Assembly: GCA_019828595.1 (NCBI GenBank)
Contig: JAHQRK010000056.1
Location: 21,709-85,708 of the forward strand
DNA: 64,000 bases
Source: Aphanomyces cochlioides
Taxonomy: Eukaryota; Oomycota; Saprolegniomycetes; Saprolegniales; Verrucalvaceae
Direction: 5' to 3'
The position numbers and the translations under genes were made by a program. The notes beneath the pieces are model-generated. The model worked only from the letters and a program-made list of their open reading frames with translations. It was not told the origin of the DNA and did no database searches. Of this stretch, positions 25,059 to 39,300 are shown in pieces. Every line of letters begins with the position of its first letter. The first letter of the stretch is position 1.

Positions 25059-28000
25059 GTGTTGCTCAATACTTGGTGTCATGTTTTGTCACGATGTAAC
25101 CCATGTTGCTGGACGTGCCAGTTGTCGATAATATTAATAATCAAACAATTCCACATACAAAATGAAAATATTGTCCTACTATTTAAAATAACACCTGCCA
25201 AAGATGAGATGAATGGCACGATGCAAGGTGAGATGCATGTCTTAGGATAGCTTCACTCGGGCAGAAAAGGCCGCTGAATAAGCGGTCAACACACTGTGTA
25301 GTAGGGTGACGAGCCCTTTCTGCCACTTTAAGCCATACTCTGGCCAGAGGCTTGGACTCCGAAAGGCGAATTCCGACGCGATATGCGAATGTTACGAAGT
25401 AGGGCCTTTTTGGCTCGAAATACCGGACATTTTCATAGAGCAGCCAGGGACAGCTAAAACGTGTGTTTTTACTGTATTTTCATATTGACTTTGGACGAGT
25501 AAATCCTCTCCCCATAGTTCAACTTTTTACAGTAAGGGGACAATGTGTAACGTTGGTTACCACTATTGCAACTGATGGTGCTACTTTTTTTGATGGAGTA
25601 CCACTGTTGATAGTGGGCCTACGGCGAGTATCATGAATCACTTAAGGGGTGTTGCATGAATACTTAGCAGGTGTATTACCCAGTATCAAAGTTTCAACTC
25701 ATTGGATGTACGAGTTCAATAAGCGATATTAAACAATGTGATCTATTACTTAAAGCTCTAACGCAACACGTAAATACGAGAGTAATTTTGAAGGACAAAC
25801 GCCAAGTCAAAAAAAGAGTAATTTTTATATACAAATTCCAAGTACAAAAATGAGTCATTTTTACATACAAACGCCAAGTCAAAAAAAGAGTAATTTGAGA
25901 CAAGTTCGTTCGTAATAGTCAGCACTTCCAACCAACATCAACTAATTTGACCACTCAAGGTTGTATTGCCCGATGATATCCATGGCAAATATCCATTTGG
26001 TGTGATGTTGTCAATTCGTTGGTGTGTTGCTCAATACTTGGTGTCATGTTTTGTCACGATGTAACCCATGTTGCTGGACGTGCCAGTTGTCGATAATATT
26101 AATAATCAAACAATTCCACATACAAAATGAAAATATTGTCCTACTATTTAAAATAATACCTGCCAAAGATGAGTTTTTCTGGGACGATGCAAGGTGAGAT
26201 GCATGTCTTAGGATAGCTTCACTCGGGCAGAAAAGGCCGCTGAATAAGCGGTCAACACACTGTGTAGTAGGGTGACGAGCCCTTTCTGCCACTTTAAGCC
26301 ATACTCTGGCCAGAGGCTTGGACTCCGAAAGGCGAATTCCGACGCGATATGCGAATGTTACGAAGTAGGGCCTTTTTGGCTCGAAATACCGGACATTTTC
26401 ATAGAGCAGCCAGGGACAGCTAAAACGTGTGTTTTTACTGTATTTTCATATTGACTTTGGACGAGTAAATCCTCTCCCCATAGTTCAACTTTTTACAGTA
26501 AGGGGACAATGTGTAACGTTGGTTACCACTATTGCAACTGATGGTGCTACTTTTTTTGATGGAGTACCACTGTTGATAGTGGGCCTACGGCGAGTATCAT
26601 GAATCACTTAAGGGGTGTTGCATGAATACTTAGCAGGTGTATTACCCAGTATCAAAGTTTCAACTCATTGGATGTACGAGTTCAATAAGCGATATTAAAC
26701 AATGTGATCTATTACTTAAAGCTCTAACGCAACACGTAAATACGAGAGTAATTTTGAAGGACAAACGCCAAGTCAAAAAAAGAGTAATTTTTATATACAA
26801 ATTCCAAGTACAAAAATGAGTCATTTTTACATACAAACGCCAAGTCAAAAAAAGAGTAATTTGAGACAAGTTCGTTCGTAATAGTCAGCACTTCCAACCA
26901 ACATCAACTAATTTGACCACTCAAGGTTGTATTGCCCGATGATATCCATGGCAAATATCCATTTGGTGTGATGTTGTCAATTCGTTGGTGTGTTGCTCAA
27001 TACTTGGTGTCATGTTTTGTCACGATGTAACCCATGTTGCTGGACGTGCCAGTTGTCGATAATATTAATAATCAAACAATTCCACATACAAAATGAAAAT
27101 ATTGTCCTACTATTTAAAATAATACCTGCCAAAGATGAGTTTTTCTGGGACGATGCAAGGTGAGATGCATGTCTTAGGATAGCTTCACTCGGGCAGAAAA
27201 GGCCGCTGAATAAGCGGTCAACACACTGTGTAGTAGGGTGACGAGCCCTTTCTGCCACTTTAAGCCATACTCTGGCCAGAGGCTTGGACTCCGAAAGGCG
27301 AATTCCGACGCGATATGCGAATGTTACGAAGTAGGGCCTTTTTGGCTCGAAATACCGGACATTTTCATAGAGCAGCCAGGGACAGCTAAAACGTGTGTTT
27401 TTACTGTATTTTCATATTGACTTTGGACGAGTAAATCCTCTCCCCATAGTTCAACTTTTTACAGTAAGGGGACAATGTGTAACGTTGGTTACCACTATTG
27501 CAACTGATGGTGCTACTTTTTTTGATGGAGTACCACTGTTGATAGTGGGCCTACGGCGAGTATCATGAATCACTTAAGGGGTGTTGCATGAATACTTAGC
27601 AGGTGTATTACCCAGTATCAAAGTTTCAACTCATTGGATGTACGAGTTCAATAAGCGATATTAAACAATGTGATCTATTACTTAAAGCTCTAACGCAACA
27701 CGTAAATACGAGAGTAATTTTGAAGGACAAACGCCAAGTCAAAAAAAGAGTAATTTTTATATACAAATTCCAAGTACAAAAATGAGTCATTTTTACATAC
27801 AAACGCCAAGTCAAAAAAAGAGTAATTTGAGACAAGTTCGTTCGTAATAGTCAGCACTTCCAACCAACATCAACTAATTTGACCACTCAAGGTTGTATTG
27901 CCCGATGATATCCATGGCAAATATCCATTTGGTGTGATGTTGTCAATTCGTTGGTGTGTTGCTCAATACTTGGTGTCATGTTTTGTCACGATGTAACCCA

Positions 28001-28920
28001 TGTTGCTGGACGTGCCAGTTGTCGATAATATTAATAATCAAACAATTCCACATACAAAATGAAAATATTGTCCTACTATTTAAAATAACACCTGCCAAAG
28101 ATGAGATGAATGGCACGATGCAAGGTGAGATGCATGTCTTAGGATAGCTTCACTCGGGCAGAAAAGGCCGCTGAATAAGCGGTCAACACACTGTGTAGTA
28201 GGGTGACGAGCCCTTTCTGCCACTTTAAGCCATACTCTGGCCAGAGGCTTGGACTCCGAAAGGCGAATTCCGACGCGATATGCGAATGTTACGAAGTAGG
28301 GCCTTTTTGGCTCGAAATACCGGACATTTTCATAGAGCAGCCAGGGACAGCTAAAACGTGTGTTTTTACTGTATTTTCATATTGACTTTGGACGAGTAAA
28401 TCCTCTCCCCATAGTTCAACTTTTTACAGTAAGGGGACAATGTGTAACGTTGGTTACCACTATTGCAACTGATGGTGCTACTTTTTTTGATGGAGTACCA
28501 CTGTTGATAGTGGGCCTACGGCGAGTATCATGAATCACTTAAGGGGTGTTGCATGAATACTTAGCAGGTGTATTACCCAGTATCAAAGTTTCAACTCATT
28601 GGATGTACGAGTTCAATAAGCGATATTAAACAATGTGATCTATTACTTAAAGCTCTAACGCAACACGTAAATACGAGAGTAATTTTGAAGGACAAACGCC
28701 AAGTCAAAAAAAGAGTAATTTTTATATACAAATTCCAAGTACAAAAATGAGTCATTTTTACATACAAACGCCAAGTCAAAAAAAGAGTAATTTGAGACAA
28801 GTTCGTTCGTAATAGTCAGCACTTCCAACCAACATCAACTAATTTGACCACTCAAGGTTGTATTGCCCGATGATATCCATGGCAAATATCCATTTGGTGT
28901 GATGTTGTCAATTCGTTGGT
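25059..28920 (-). repeat. Four-monomer block with a-b-b-a variant order
   Basis: The outer two monomers share AAATAACACC (instead of AAATAATACC) at about 25192 and 28088. The inner two share a 16-bp hotspot deletion (GATGAGTTTTTCTGGG at about 26168 and 27134) seen nowhere else in the window. The deleted segment is bounded by TGAG on both sides, consistent with a microhomology-mediated loss. The pair of identical inner copies indicates a very recent local duplication. Confidence 0.7.
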
Positions 28921-31900
28921 GTGTTGCTCAATACTTGGTGTCATGTTTTGTCACGATGTAACCCATGTTGCTGGACGTGCCAGTTGTCGATAATATTAAT
29001 AATCAAACAATTCCACATACAAAATGAAAATATTGTCCTACTATTTAAAATAATACCTGCCAAAGATGAGATGAATGGCACGATGCAAGGTGAGATGCAT
29101 GTCTTAGGATAGCTTCACTCGGGCAGAAAAGGCCGCTGAATAAGCGGTCAACACACTGTGTAGTAGGGTGACGAGCCCTTTCTGCCACTTTAAGCCATAC
29201 TCTGGCCAGAGGCTTGGACTCCGAAAGGCGAATTCCGACGCGATATGCGAATGTTACGAAGTAGGGCCTTTTTGGCTCGAAATACCGGACATTTTCATAG
29301 AGCAGCCAGGGACAGCTAAAACGTGTGTTTTTACTGTATTTTCATATTGACTTTGGACGAGTAAATCCTCTCCCCATAGTTCAACTTTTTACAGTAAGGG
29401 GACAATGTGTAACGTTGGTTACCACTATTGCAACTGATGGTGCTACTTTTTTTGATGGAGTACCACTGTTGATAGTGGGCCTACGGCGAGTATCATGAAT
29501 CACTTAAGGGGTGTTGCATGAATACTTAGCAGGTGTATTACCCAGTATCAAAGTTTCAACTCATTGGATGTACGAGTTCAATAAGCGATATTAAACAATG
29601 TGATCTATTACTTAAAGCTCTAACGCAACACGTAAGTACGAGAGTAATTTTGAAGGACAAACGCCAAGTCAAAAAAAGAGTAATTTTTATATACAAATTC
29701 CAAGTACAAAAATGAGTCATTTTTACATACAAACGCCAAGTAAAAAAAAGAGTAATTTGAGACAAGTTCGTTCGTAATAGTCAGCACTTCCAACCAACAT
29801 CAACTAATTTGACCACTCAAGGTTGTATTGCCCGATGATATCCATGGCAAATATCCATTTGGTGTGATGTTGTCAATTCGTTGGTGTGTTGCTCAATACT
29901 TGGTGTCATGTTTTGTCACGATGTAACCCATGTTGCTGGACGTGCCAGTTGTCGATAATATTAATAATCAAACAATTCCACATACAAAATGAAAATATTG
30001 TCCTACTATTTAAAATAATACCTGCCAAAGATGAGATGAATGGCACGATGCAAGGTGAGATGCATGTCTTAGGATAGCTTCACTCGGGCAGAAAAGGCCG
30101 CTGAATAAGCGGTCAACACACTGTGTAGTAGGGTGACGAGCCCTTTCTGCCACTTTAAGCCATACTCTGGCCAGAGGCTTGGACTCCGAAAGGCGAATTC
30201 CGACGCGATATGCGAATGTTACGAAGTAGGGCCTTTTTGGCTCGAAATACCGGACATTTTCATAGAGCAGCCAGGGACAGCTAAAACGTGTGTTTTTACT
30301 GTATTTTCATATTGACTTTGGACGAGTAAATCCTCTCCCCATAGTTCAACTTTTTACAGTAAGGGGACAATGTGTAACGTTGGTTACCACTATTGCAACT
30401 GATGGTGCTACTTTTTTTGATGGAGTACCACTGTTGATAGTGGGCCTACGGCGAGTATCATGAATCACTTAAGGGGTGTTGCATGAATACTTAGCAGGTG
30501 TATTACCCAGTATCAAAGTTTCAACTCATTGGATGTACGAGTTCAATAAGCGATATTAAACAATGTGATCTATTACTTAAAGCTCTAACGCAACACGTAA
30601 ATACGAGAGTAATTTTGAAGGACAAACGCCAAGTCAAAAAAAGAGTAATTTTTATATACAAATTCCAAGTACAAAAATGAGTATTTTTTACATACAAACG
30701 CCAAGTCAAAAAAAGAGTAATTTGAGACAAGTTCGTTCGTAATAGTCAGCACTTCCAACCAACATCAACTAATTTGACCACTCAAGGTTGTATTGCCCGA
30801 TGATATCCATGGCAAATATCCATTTGGTGTGATGTTGTCAATTCTTTGGTGTGTTGCTCAATACTTGGTGTCATGTTTTGTCACGATGTAACCCATGTTG
30901 CTGGACGTGCCAGTTGTCGATAATATTAATAATCAAACAATTCCACATACAAAATGAAAATATTGTCCTACTATTTAAAATAATACCTGCCAAAGATGAG
31001 ATGAATGGCACGATGCAAGGTGAGATGCATGTCTTAGGATAGCTTCACTCGGGCAGAAAAGGCCGCTGAATAAGCGGTCAACACACTGTGTAGTAGGGTG
31101 ACGAGCCCTTTCTGCCACTTTAAGCCATACTCTGGCCAGAGGCTTGGACTCCGAAAGGCGAATTCCGACGCGATATGCGAATGTTACGAAGTAGGGCCTT
31201 TTTGGCTCGAAATACCGGACATTTTCATAGAGCAGCCAGGGACAGCTAAAACGTGTGTTTTTACTGTATTTTCATATTGACTTTGGACGAGTAAATCCTC
31301 TCCCCATAGTTCAACTTTTTACAGTAAGGGGACAATGTGTAACGTTGGTTACCACTATTGCAACTGATGGTGCTACTTTTTTTGATGGAGTACCACTGTT
31401 GATAGTGGGCCTACGGCGAGTATCATGAATCACTTAAGGGGTGTTGCATGAATACTTAGCAGGTGTATTACCCAGTATCAAAGTTTCAACTCATTGGATG
31501 TACGAGTTCAATAAGCGATATTAAACAATGTGATCTATTACTTAAAGCTCTAACGCAACACGTAAATACGAGAGTAATTTTGAAGGACAAACGCCAAGTC
31601 AAAAAAAGAGTAATTTTTATATACAAATTCCAAGTACAAAAATGAGTATTTTTTACATACAAACGCCAAGTCAAAAAAAGAGTAATTTGAGACAAGTTCG
31701 TTCGTAATAGTCAGCACTTCCAACCAACATCAACTAATTTGACCACTCAAGGTTGTATTGCCCGATGATATCCATGGCAAATATCCATTTGGTGTGATGT
31801 TGTCAATTCTTTGGTGTGTTGCTCAATACTTGGTGTCATGTTTTGTCACGATGTAACCCATGTTGCTGGACGTGCCAGTTGTCGATAATATTAATAATCA

Positions 31901-33392
31901 AACAATTCCACATACAAAATGAAAATATTGTCCTACTATTTAAAATAATACCTGCCAAAGATGAGATGAATGGCACGATGCAAGGTGAGATGCATGTCTT
32001 AGGATAGCTTCACTCGGGCAGAAAAGGCCGCTGAATAAGCGGTCAACACACTGTGTAGTAGGGTGACGAGCCCTTTCTGCCACTTTAAGCCATACTCTGG
32101 CCAGAGGCTTGGACTCCGAAAGGCGAATTCCGACGCGATATGCGAATGTTACGAAGTAGGGCCTTTTTGGCTCGAAATACCGGACATTTTCATAGAGCAG
32201 CCAGGGACAGCTAAAACGTGTGTTTTTACTGTATTTTCATATTGACTTTGGACGAGTAAATCCTCTCCCCATAGTTCAACTTTTTACAGTAAGGGGACAA
32301 TGTGTAACGTTGGTTACCACTATTGCAACTGATGGTGCTACTTTTTTTGATGGAGTACCACTGTTGATAGTGGGCCTACGGCGAGTATCATGAATCACTT
32401 AAGGGGTGTTGCATGAATACTTAGCAGGTGTATTACCCAGTATCAAAGTTTCAACTCATTGGATGTACGAGTTCAATAAGCGATATTAAACAATGTGATC
32501 TATTACTTAAAGCTCTAACGCAACACGTAAATACGAGAGTAATTTTGAAGGACAAACGCCAAGTCAAAAAAAGAGTAATTTTTATATACAAATTCCAAGT
32601 ACAAAAATGAGTATTTTTTACATACAAACGCCAAGTCAAAAAAAGAGTAATTTGAGACAAGTTCGTTCGTAATAGTCAGCACTTCCAACCAACATCAACT
32701 AATTTGACCACTCAAGGTTGTATTGCCCGATGATATCCATGGCAAATATCCATTTGGTGTGATGTTGTCAATTCGTTGGTGTGTTGCTCAATACTTGGTG
32801 TCATGTTTTGTCACGATGTAACCCATGTTGCTGGACGTGCCAGTTGTCGATAATATTAATAATCAAACAATTCCACATACAAAATGAAAATATTGTCCTA
32901 CTATTTAAAATAATACCTGCCAAAGATGAGATGAATGGCACGATGCAAGGTGAGATGCATGTCTTAGGATAGCTTCACTCGGGCAGAAAAGGCCGCTGAA
33001 TAAGCGGTCAACACACTGTGTAGTAGGGTGACGAGCCCTTTCTGCCACTTTAAGCCATACTCTGGCCAGAGGCTTGGACTCCGAAAGGCGAATTCCGACG
33101 CGATATGCGAATGTTACGAAGTAGGGCCTTTTTGGCTCGAAATACCGGACATTTTCATAGAGCAGCCAGGGACAGCTAAAACGTGTGTTTTTACTGTATT
33201 TTCATATTGACTTTGGACGAGTAAATCCTCTCCCCATAGTTCAACTTTTTACAGTAAGGGGACAATGTGTAACGTTGGTTACCACTATTGCAACTGATGG
33301 TGCTACTTTTTTTGATGGAGTACCACTGTTGATAGTGGGCCTACGGCGAGTATCATGAATCACTTAAGGGGTGTTGCATGAATACTTAGCAG

Positions 33393-36300
33393 GTGTATTA
33401 CCCAGTATCAAAGTTTCAACTCATTGGATGTACGAGTTCAATAAGCGATATTAAACAATGTGATCTATTACTTAAAGCTCTAACGCAACACGTAAGTACG
33501 AGAGTAATTTTGAAGGACAAACGCCAAGTCAAAAAAAGAGTAATTTTTATATACAAATTCCAAGTACAAAAATGAGTCATTTTTACATACAAACGCCAAG
33601 TCAAAAAAAGAGTAATTTGAGACAAGTTCGTTCGTAATAGTCAGCACTTCCAACCAACATCAACTAATTTGACCACTCAAGGTTGTATTGCCCGATGATA
33701 TCCATGGCAAATATCCATTTGGTGTGATGTTGTCAATTCTTTGGTGTGTTGCTCAATACTTGGTGTCATGTTTTGTCACGATGTAACCCATGTTGCTGGA
33801 CGTGCCAGTTGTCGATAATATTAATAATCAAACAATTCCACATACAAAATGAAAATATTGTCCTACTATTTAAAATAATACCTGCCAAAGATGAGATGAA
33901 TGGCACGATGCAAGGTGAGATGCATGTCTTAGGATAGCTTCACTCGGGCAGAAAAGGCCGCTGAATAAGCGGTCAACACACTGTGTAGTAGGGTGACGAG
34001 CCCTTTCTGCCACTTTAAGCCATACTCTGGCCAGAGGCTTGGACTCCGAAAGGCGAATTCCGACGCGATATGCGAATGTTACGAAGTAGGGCCTTTTTGG
34101 CTCGAAATACCGGACATTTTCATAGAGCAGCCAGGGACAGCTAAAACGTGTGTTTTTACTGTATTTTCATATTGACTTTGGACGAGTAAATCCTCTCCCC
34201 ATAGTTCAACTTTTTACAGTAAGGGGACAATGTGTAACGTTGGTTACCACTATTGCAACTGATGGTGCTACTTTTTTTGATGGAGTACCACTGTTGATAG
34301 TGGGCCTACGGCGAGTATCATGAATCACTTAAGGGGTGTTGCATGAATACTTAGCAGGTGTATTACCCAGTATCAAAGTTTCAACTCATTGGATGTACGA
34401 GTTCAATAAGCGATATTAAACAATGTGATCTATTACTTAAAGCTCTAACGCAACACGTAAATACGAGAGTAATTTTGAAGGACAAACGCCAAGTCAAAAA
34501 AAGAGTAATTTTTATATACAAATTCCAAGTACAAAAATGAGTCATTTTTACATACAAACGCCAAGTAAAAAAAAGAGTAATTTGAGACAAGTTCGTTCGT
34601 AATAGTCAGCACTTCCAACCAACATCAACTAATTTGACCACTCAAGGTTGTATTGCCCGATGATATCCATGGCAAATATCCATTTGGTGTGATGTTGTCA
34701 ATTCTTTGGTGTGTTGCTCAATACTTGGTGTCATGTTTTGTCACGATGTAACCCATGTTGCTGGACGTGCCAGTTGTCGATAATATTAATAATCAAACAA
34801 TTCCACATACAAAATGAAAATATTGTCCTACTATTTAAAATAATACCTGCCAAAGATGAGATGAATGGCACGATGCAAGGTGAGATGCATGTCTTAGGAT
34901 AGCTTCACTCGGGCAGAAAAGGCCGCTGAATAAGCGGTCAACACACTGTGTAGTAGGGTGACGAGCCCTTTCTGCCACTTTAAGCCATACTCTGGCCAGA
35001 GGCTTGGACTCCGAAAGGCGAATTCCGACGCGATATGCGAATGTTACGAAGTAGGGCCTTTTTGGCTCGAAATACCGGACATTTTCATAGAGCAGCCAGG
35101 GACAGCTAAAACGTGTGTTTTTACTGTATTTTCATATTGACTTTGGACGAGTAAATCCTCTCCCCATAGTTCAACTTTTTACAGTAAGGGGACAATGTGT
35201 AACGTTGGTTACCACTATTGCAACTGATGGTGCTACTTTTTTTGATGGAGTACCACTGTTGATAGTGGGCCTACGGCGAGTATCATGAATCACTTAAGGG
35301 GTGTTGCATGAATACTTAGCAGGTGTATTACCCAGTATCAAAGTTTCAACTCATTGGATGTACGAGTTCAATAAGCGATATTAAACAATGTGATCTATTA
35401 CTTAAAGCTCTAACGCAACACGTAAATACGAGAGTAATTTTGAAGGACAAACGCCAAGTCAAAAAAAGAGTAATTTTTATATACAAATTCCAAGTACAAA
35501 AATGAGTATTTTTTACATACAAACGCCAAGTCAAAAAAAGAGTAATTTGAGACAAGTTCGTTCGTAATAGTCAGCACTTCCAACCAACATCAACTAATTT
35601 GACCACTCAAGGTTGTATTGCCCGATGATATCCATGGCAAATATCCATTTGGTGTGATGTTGTCAATTCGTTGGTGTGTTGCTCAATACTTGGTGTCATG
35701 TTTTGTCACGATGTAACCCATGTTGCTGGACGTGCCAGTTGTCGATAATATTAATAATCAAACAATTCCACATACAAAATGAAAATATTGTCCTACTATT
35801 TAAAATAATACCTGCCAAAGATGAGATGAATGGCACGATGCAAGGTGAGATGCATGTCTTAGGATAGCTTCACTCGGGCAGAAAAGGCCGCTGAATAAGC
35901 GGTCAACACACTGTGTAGTAGGGTGACGAGCCCTTTCTGCCACTTTAAGCCATACTCTGGCCAGAGGCTTGGACTCCGAAAGGCGAATTCCGACGCGATA
36001 TGCGAATGTTACGAAGTAGGGCCTTTTTGGCTCGAAATACCGGACATTTTCATAGAGCAGCCAGGGACAGCTAAAACGTGTGTTTTTACTGTATTTTCAT
36101 ATTGACTTTGGACGAGTAAATCCTCTCCCCATAGTTCAACTTTTTACAGTAAGGGGACAATGTGTAACGTTGGTTACCACTATTGCAACTGATGGTGCTA
36201 CTTTTTTTGATGGAGTACCACTGTTGATAGTGGGCCTACGGCGAGTATCATGAATCACTTAAGGGGTGTTGCATGAATACTTAGCAGGTGTATTACCCAG

Positions 36301-39300
36301 TATCAAAGTTTCAACTCATTGGATGTACGAGTTCAATAAGCGATATTAAACAATGTGATCTATTACTTAAAGCTCTAACGCAACACGTAAGTACGAGAGT
36401 AATTTTGAAGGACAAACGCCAAGTCAAAAAAAGAGTAATTTTTATATACAAATTCCAAGTACAAAAATGAGTCATTTTTACATACAAACGCCAAGTAAAA
36501 AAAAGAGTAATTTGAGACAAGTTCGTTCGTAATAGTCAGCACTTCCAACCAACATCAACTAATTTGACCACTCAAGGTTGTATTGCCCGATGATATCCAT
36601 GGCAAATATCCATTTGGTGTGATGTTGTCAATTCGTTGGTGTGTTGCTCAATACTTGGTGTCATGTTTTGTCACGATGTAACCCATGTTGCTGGACGTGC
36701 CAGTTGTCGATAATATTAATAATCAAACAATTCCACATACAAAATGAAAATATTGTCCTACTATTTAAAATAATACCTGCCAAAGATGAGATGAATGGCA
36801 CGATGCAAGGTGAGATGCATGTCTTAGGATAGCTTCACTCGGGCAGAAAAGGCCGCTGAATAAGCGGTCAACACACTGTGTAGTAGGGTGACGAGCCCTT
36901 TCTGCCACTTTAAGCCATACTCTGGCCAGAGGCTTGGACTCCGAAAGGCGAATTCCGACGCGATATGCGAATGTTACGAAGTAGGGCCTTTTTGGCTCGA
37001 AATACCGGACATTTTCATAGAGCAGCCAGGGACAGCTAAAACGTGTGTTTTTACTGTATTTTCATATTGACTTTGGACGAGTAAATCCTCTCCCCATAGT
37101 TCAACTTTTTACAGTAAGGGGACAATGTGTAACGTTGGTTACCACTATTGCAACTGATGGTGCTACTTTTTTTGATGGAGTACCACTGTTGATAGTGGGC
37201 CTACGGCGAGTATCATGAATCACTTAAGGGGTGTTGCATGAATACTTAGCAGGTGTATTACCCAGTATCAAAGTTTCAACTCATTGGATGTACGAGTTCA
37301 ATAAGCGATATTAAACAATGTGATCTATTACTTAAAGCTCTAACGCAACACGTAAATACGAGAGTAATTTTGAAGGACAAACGCCAAGTCAAAAAAAGAG
37401 TAATTTTTATATACAAATTCCAAGTACAAAAATGAGTCATTTTTACATACAAACGCCAAGTAAAAAAAAGAGTAATTTGAGACAAGTTCGTTCGTAATAG
37501 TCAGCACTTCCAACCAACATCAACTAATTTGACCACTCAAGGTTGTATTGCCCGATGATATCCATGGCAAATATCCATTTGGTGTGATGTTGTCAATTCG
37601 TTGGTGTGTTGCTCAATACTTGGTGTCATGTTTTGTCACGATGTAACCCATGTTGCTGGACGTGCCAGTTGTCGATAATATTAATAATCAAACAATTCCA
37701 CATACAAAATGAAAATATTGTCCTACTATTTAAAATAATACCTGCCAAAGATGAGATGAATGGCACGATGCAAGGTGAGATGCATGTCTTAGGATAGCTT
37801 CACTCGGGCAGAAAAGGCCGCTGAATAAGCGGTCAACACACTGTGTAGTAGGGTGACGAGCCCTTTCTGCCACTTTAAGCCATACTCTGGCCAGAGGCTT
37901 GGACTCCGAAAGGCGAATTCCGACGCGATATGCGAATGTTACGAAGTAGGGCCTTTTTGGCTCGAAATACCGGACATTTTCATAGAGCAGCCAGGGACAG
38001 CTAAAACGTGTGTTTTTACTGTATTTTCATATTGACTTTGGACGAGTAAATCCTCTCCCCATAGTTCAACTTTTTACAGTAAGGGGACAATGTGTAACGT
38101 TGGTTACCACTATTGCAACTGATGGTGCTACTTTTTTTGATGGAGTACCACTGTTGATAGTGGGCCTACGGCGAGTATCATGAATCACTTAAGGGGTGTT
38201 GCATGAATACTTAGCAGGTGTATTACCCAGTATCAAAGTTTCAACTCATTGGATGTACGAGTTCAATAAGCGATATTAAACAATGTGATCTATTACTTAA
38301 AGCTCTAACGCAACACGTAAATACGAGAGTAATTTTGAAGGACAAACGCCAAGTCAAAAAAAGAGTAATTTTTATATACAAATTCCAAGTACAAAAATGA
38401 GTATTTTTTACATACAAACGCCAAGTCAAAAAAAGAGTAATTTGAGACAAGTTCGTTCGTAATAGTCAGCACTTCCAACCAACATCAACTAATTTGACCA
38501 CTCAAGGTTGTATTGCCCGATGATATCCATGGCAAATATCCATTTGGTGTGATGTTGTCAATTCTTTGGTGTGTTGCTCAATACTTGGTGTCATGTTTTG
38601 TCACGATGTAACCCATGTTGCTGGACGTGCCAGTTGTCGATAATATTAATAATCAAACAATTCCACATACAAAATGAAAATATTGTCCTACTATTTAAAA
38701 TAATACCTGCCAAAGATGAGATGAATGGCACGATGCAAGGTGAGATGCATGTCTTAGGATAGCTTCACTCGGGCAGAAAAGGCCGCTGAATAAGCGGTCA
38801 ACACACTGTGTAGTAGGGTGACGAGCCCTTTCTGCCACTTTAAGCCATACTCTGGCCAGAGGCTTGGACTCCGAAAGGCGAATTCCGACGCGATATGCGA
38901 ATGTTACGAAGTAGGGCCTTTTTGGCTCGAAATACCGGACATTTTCATAGAGCAGCCAGGGACAGCTAAAACGTGTGTTTTTACTGTATTTTCATATTGA
39001 CTTTGGACGAGTAAATCCTCTCCCCATAGTTCAACTTTTTACAGTAAGGGGACAATGTGTAACGTTGGTTACCACTATTGCAACTGATGGTGCTACTTTT
39101 TTTGATGGAGTACCACTGTTGATAGTGGGCCTACGGCGAGTATCATGAATCACTTAAGGGGTGTTGCATGAATACTTAGCAGGTGTATTACCCAGTATCA
39201 AAGTTTCAACTCATTGGATGTACGAGTTCAATAAGCGATATTAAACAATGTGATCTATTACTTAAAGCTCTAACGCAACACGTAAGTACGAGAGTAATTT

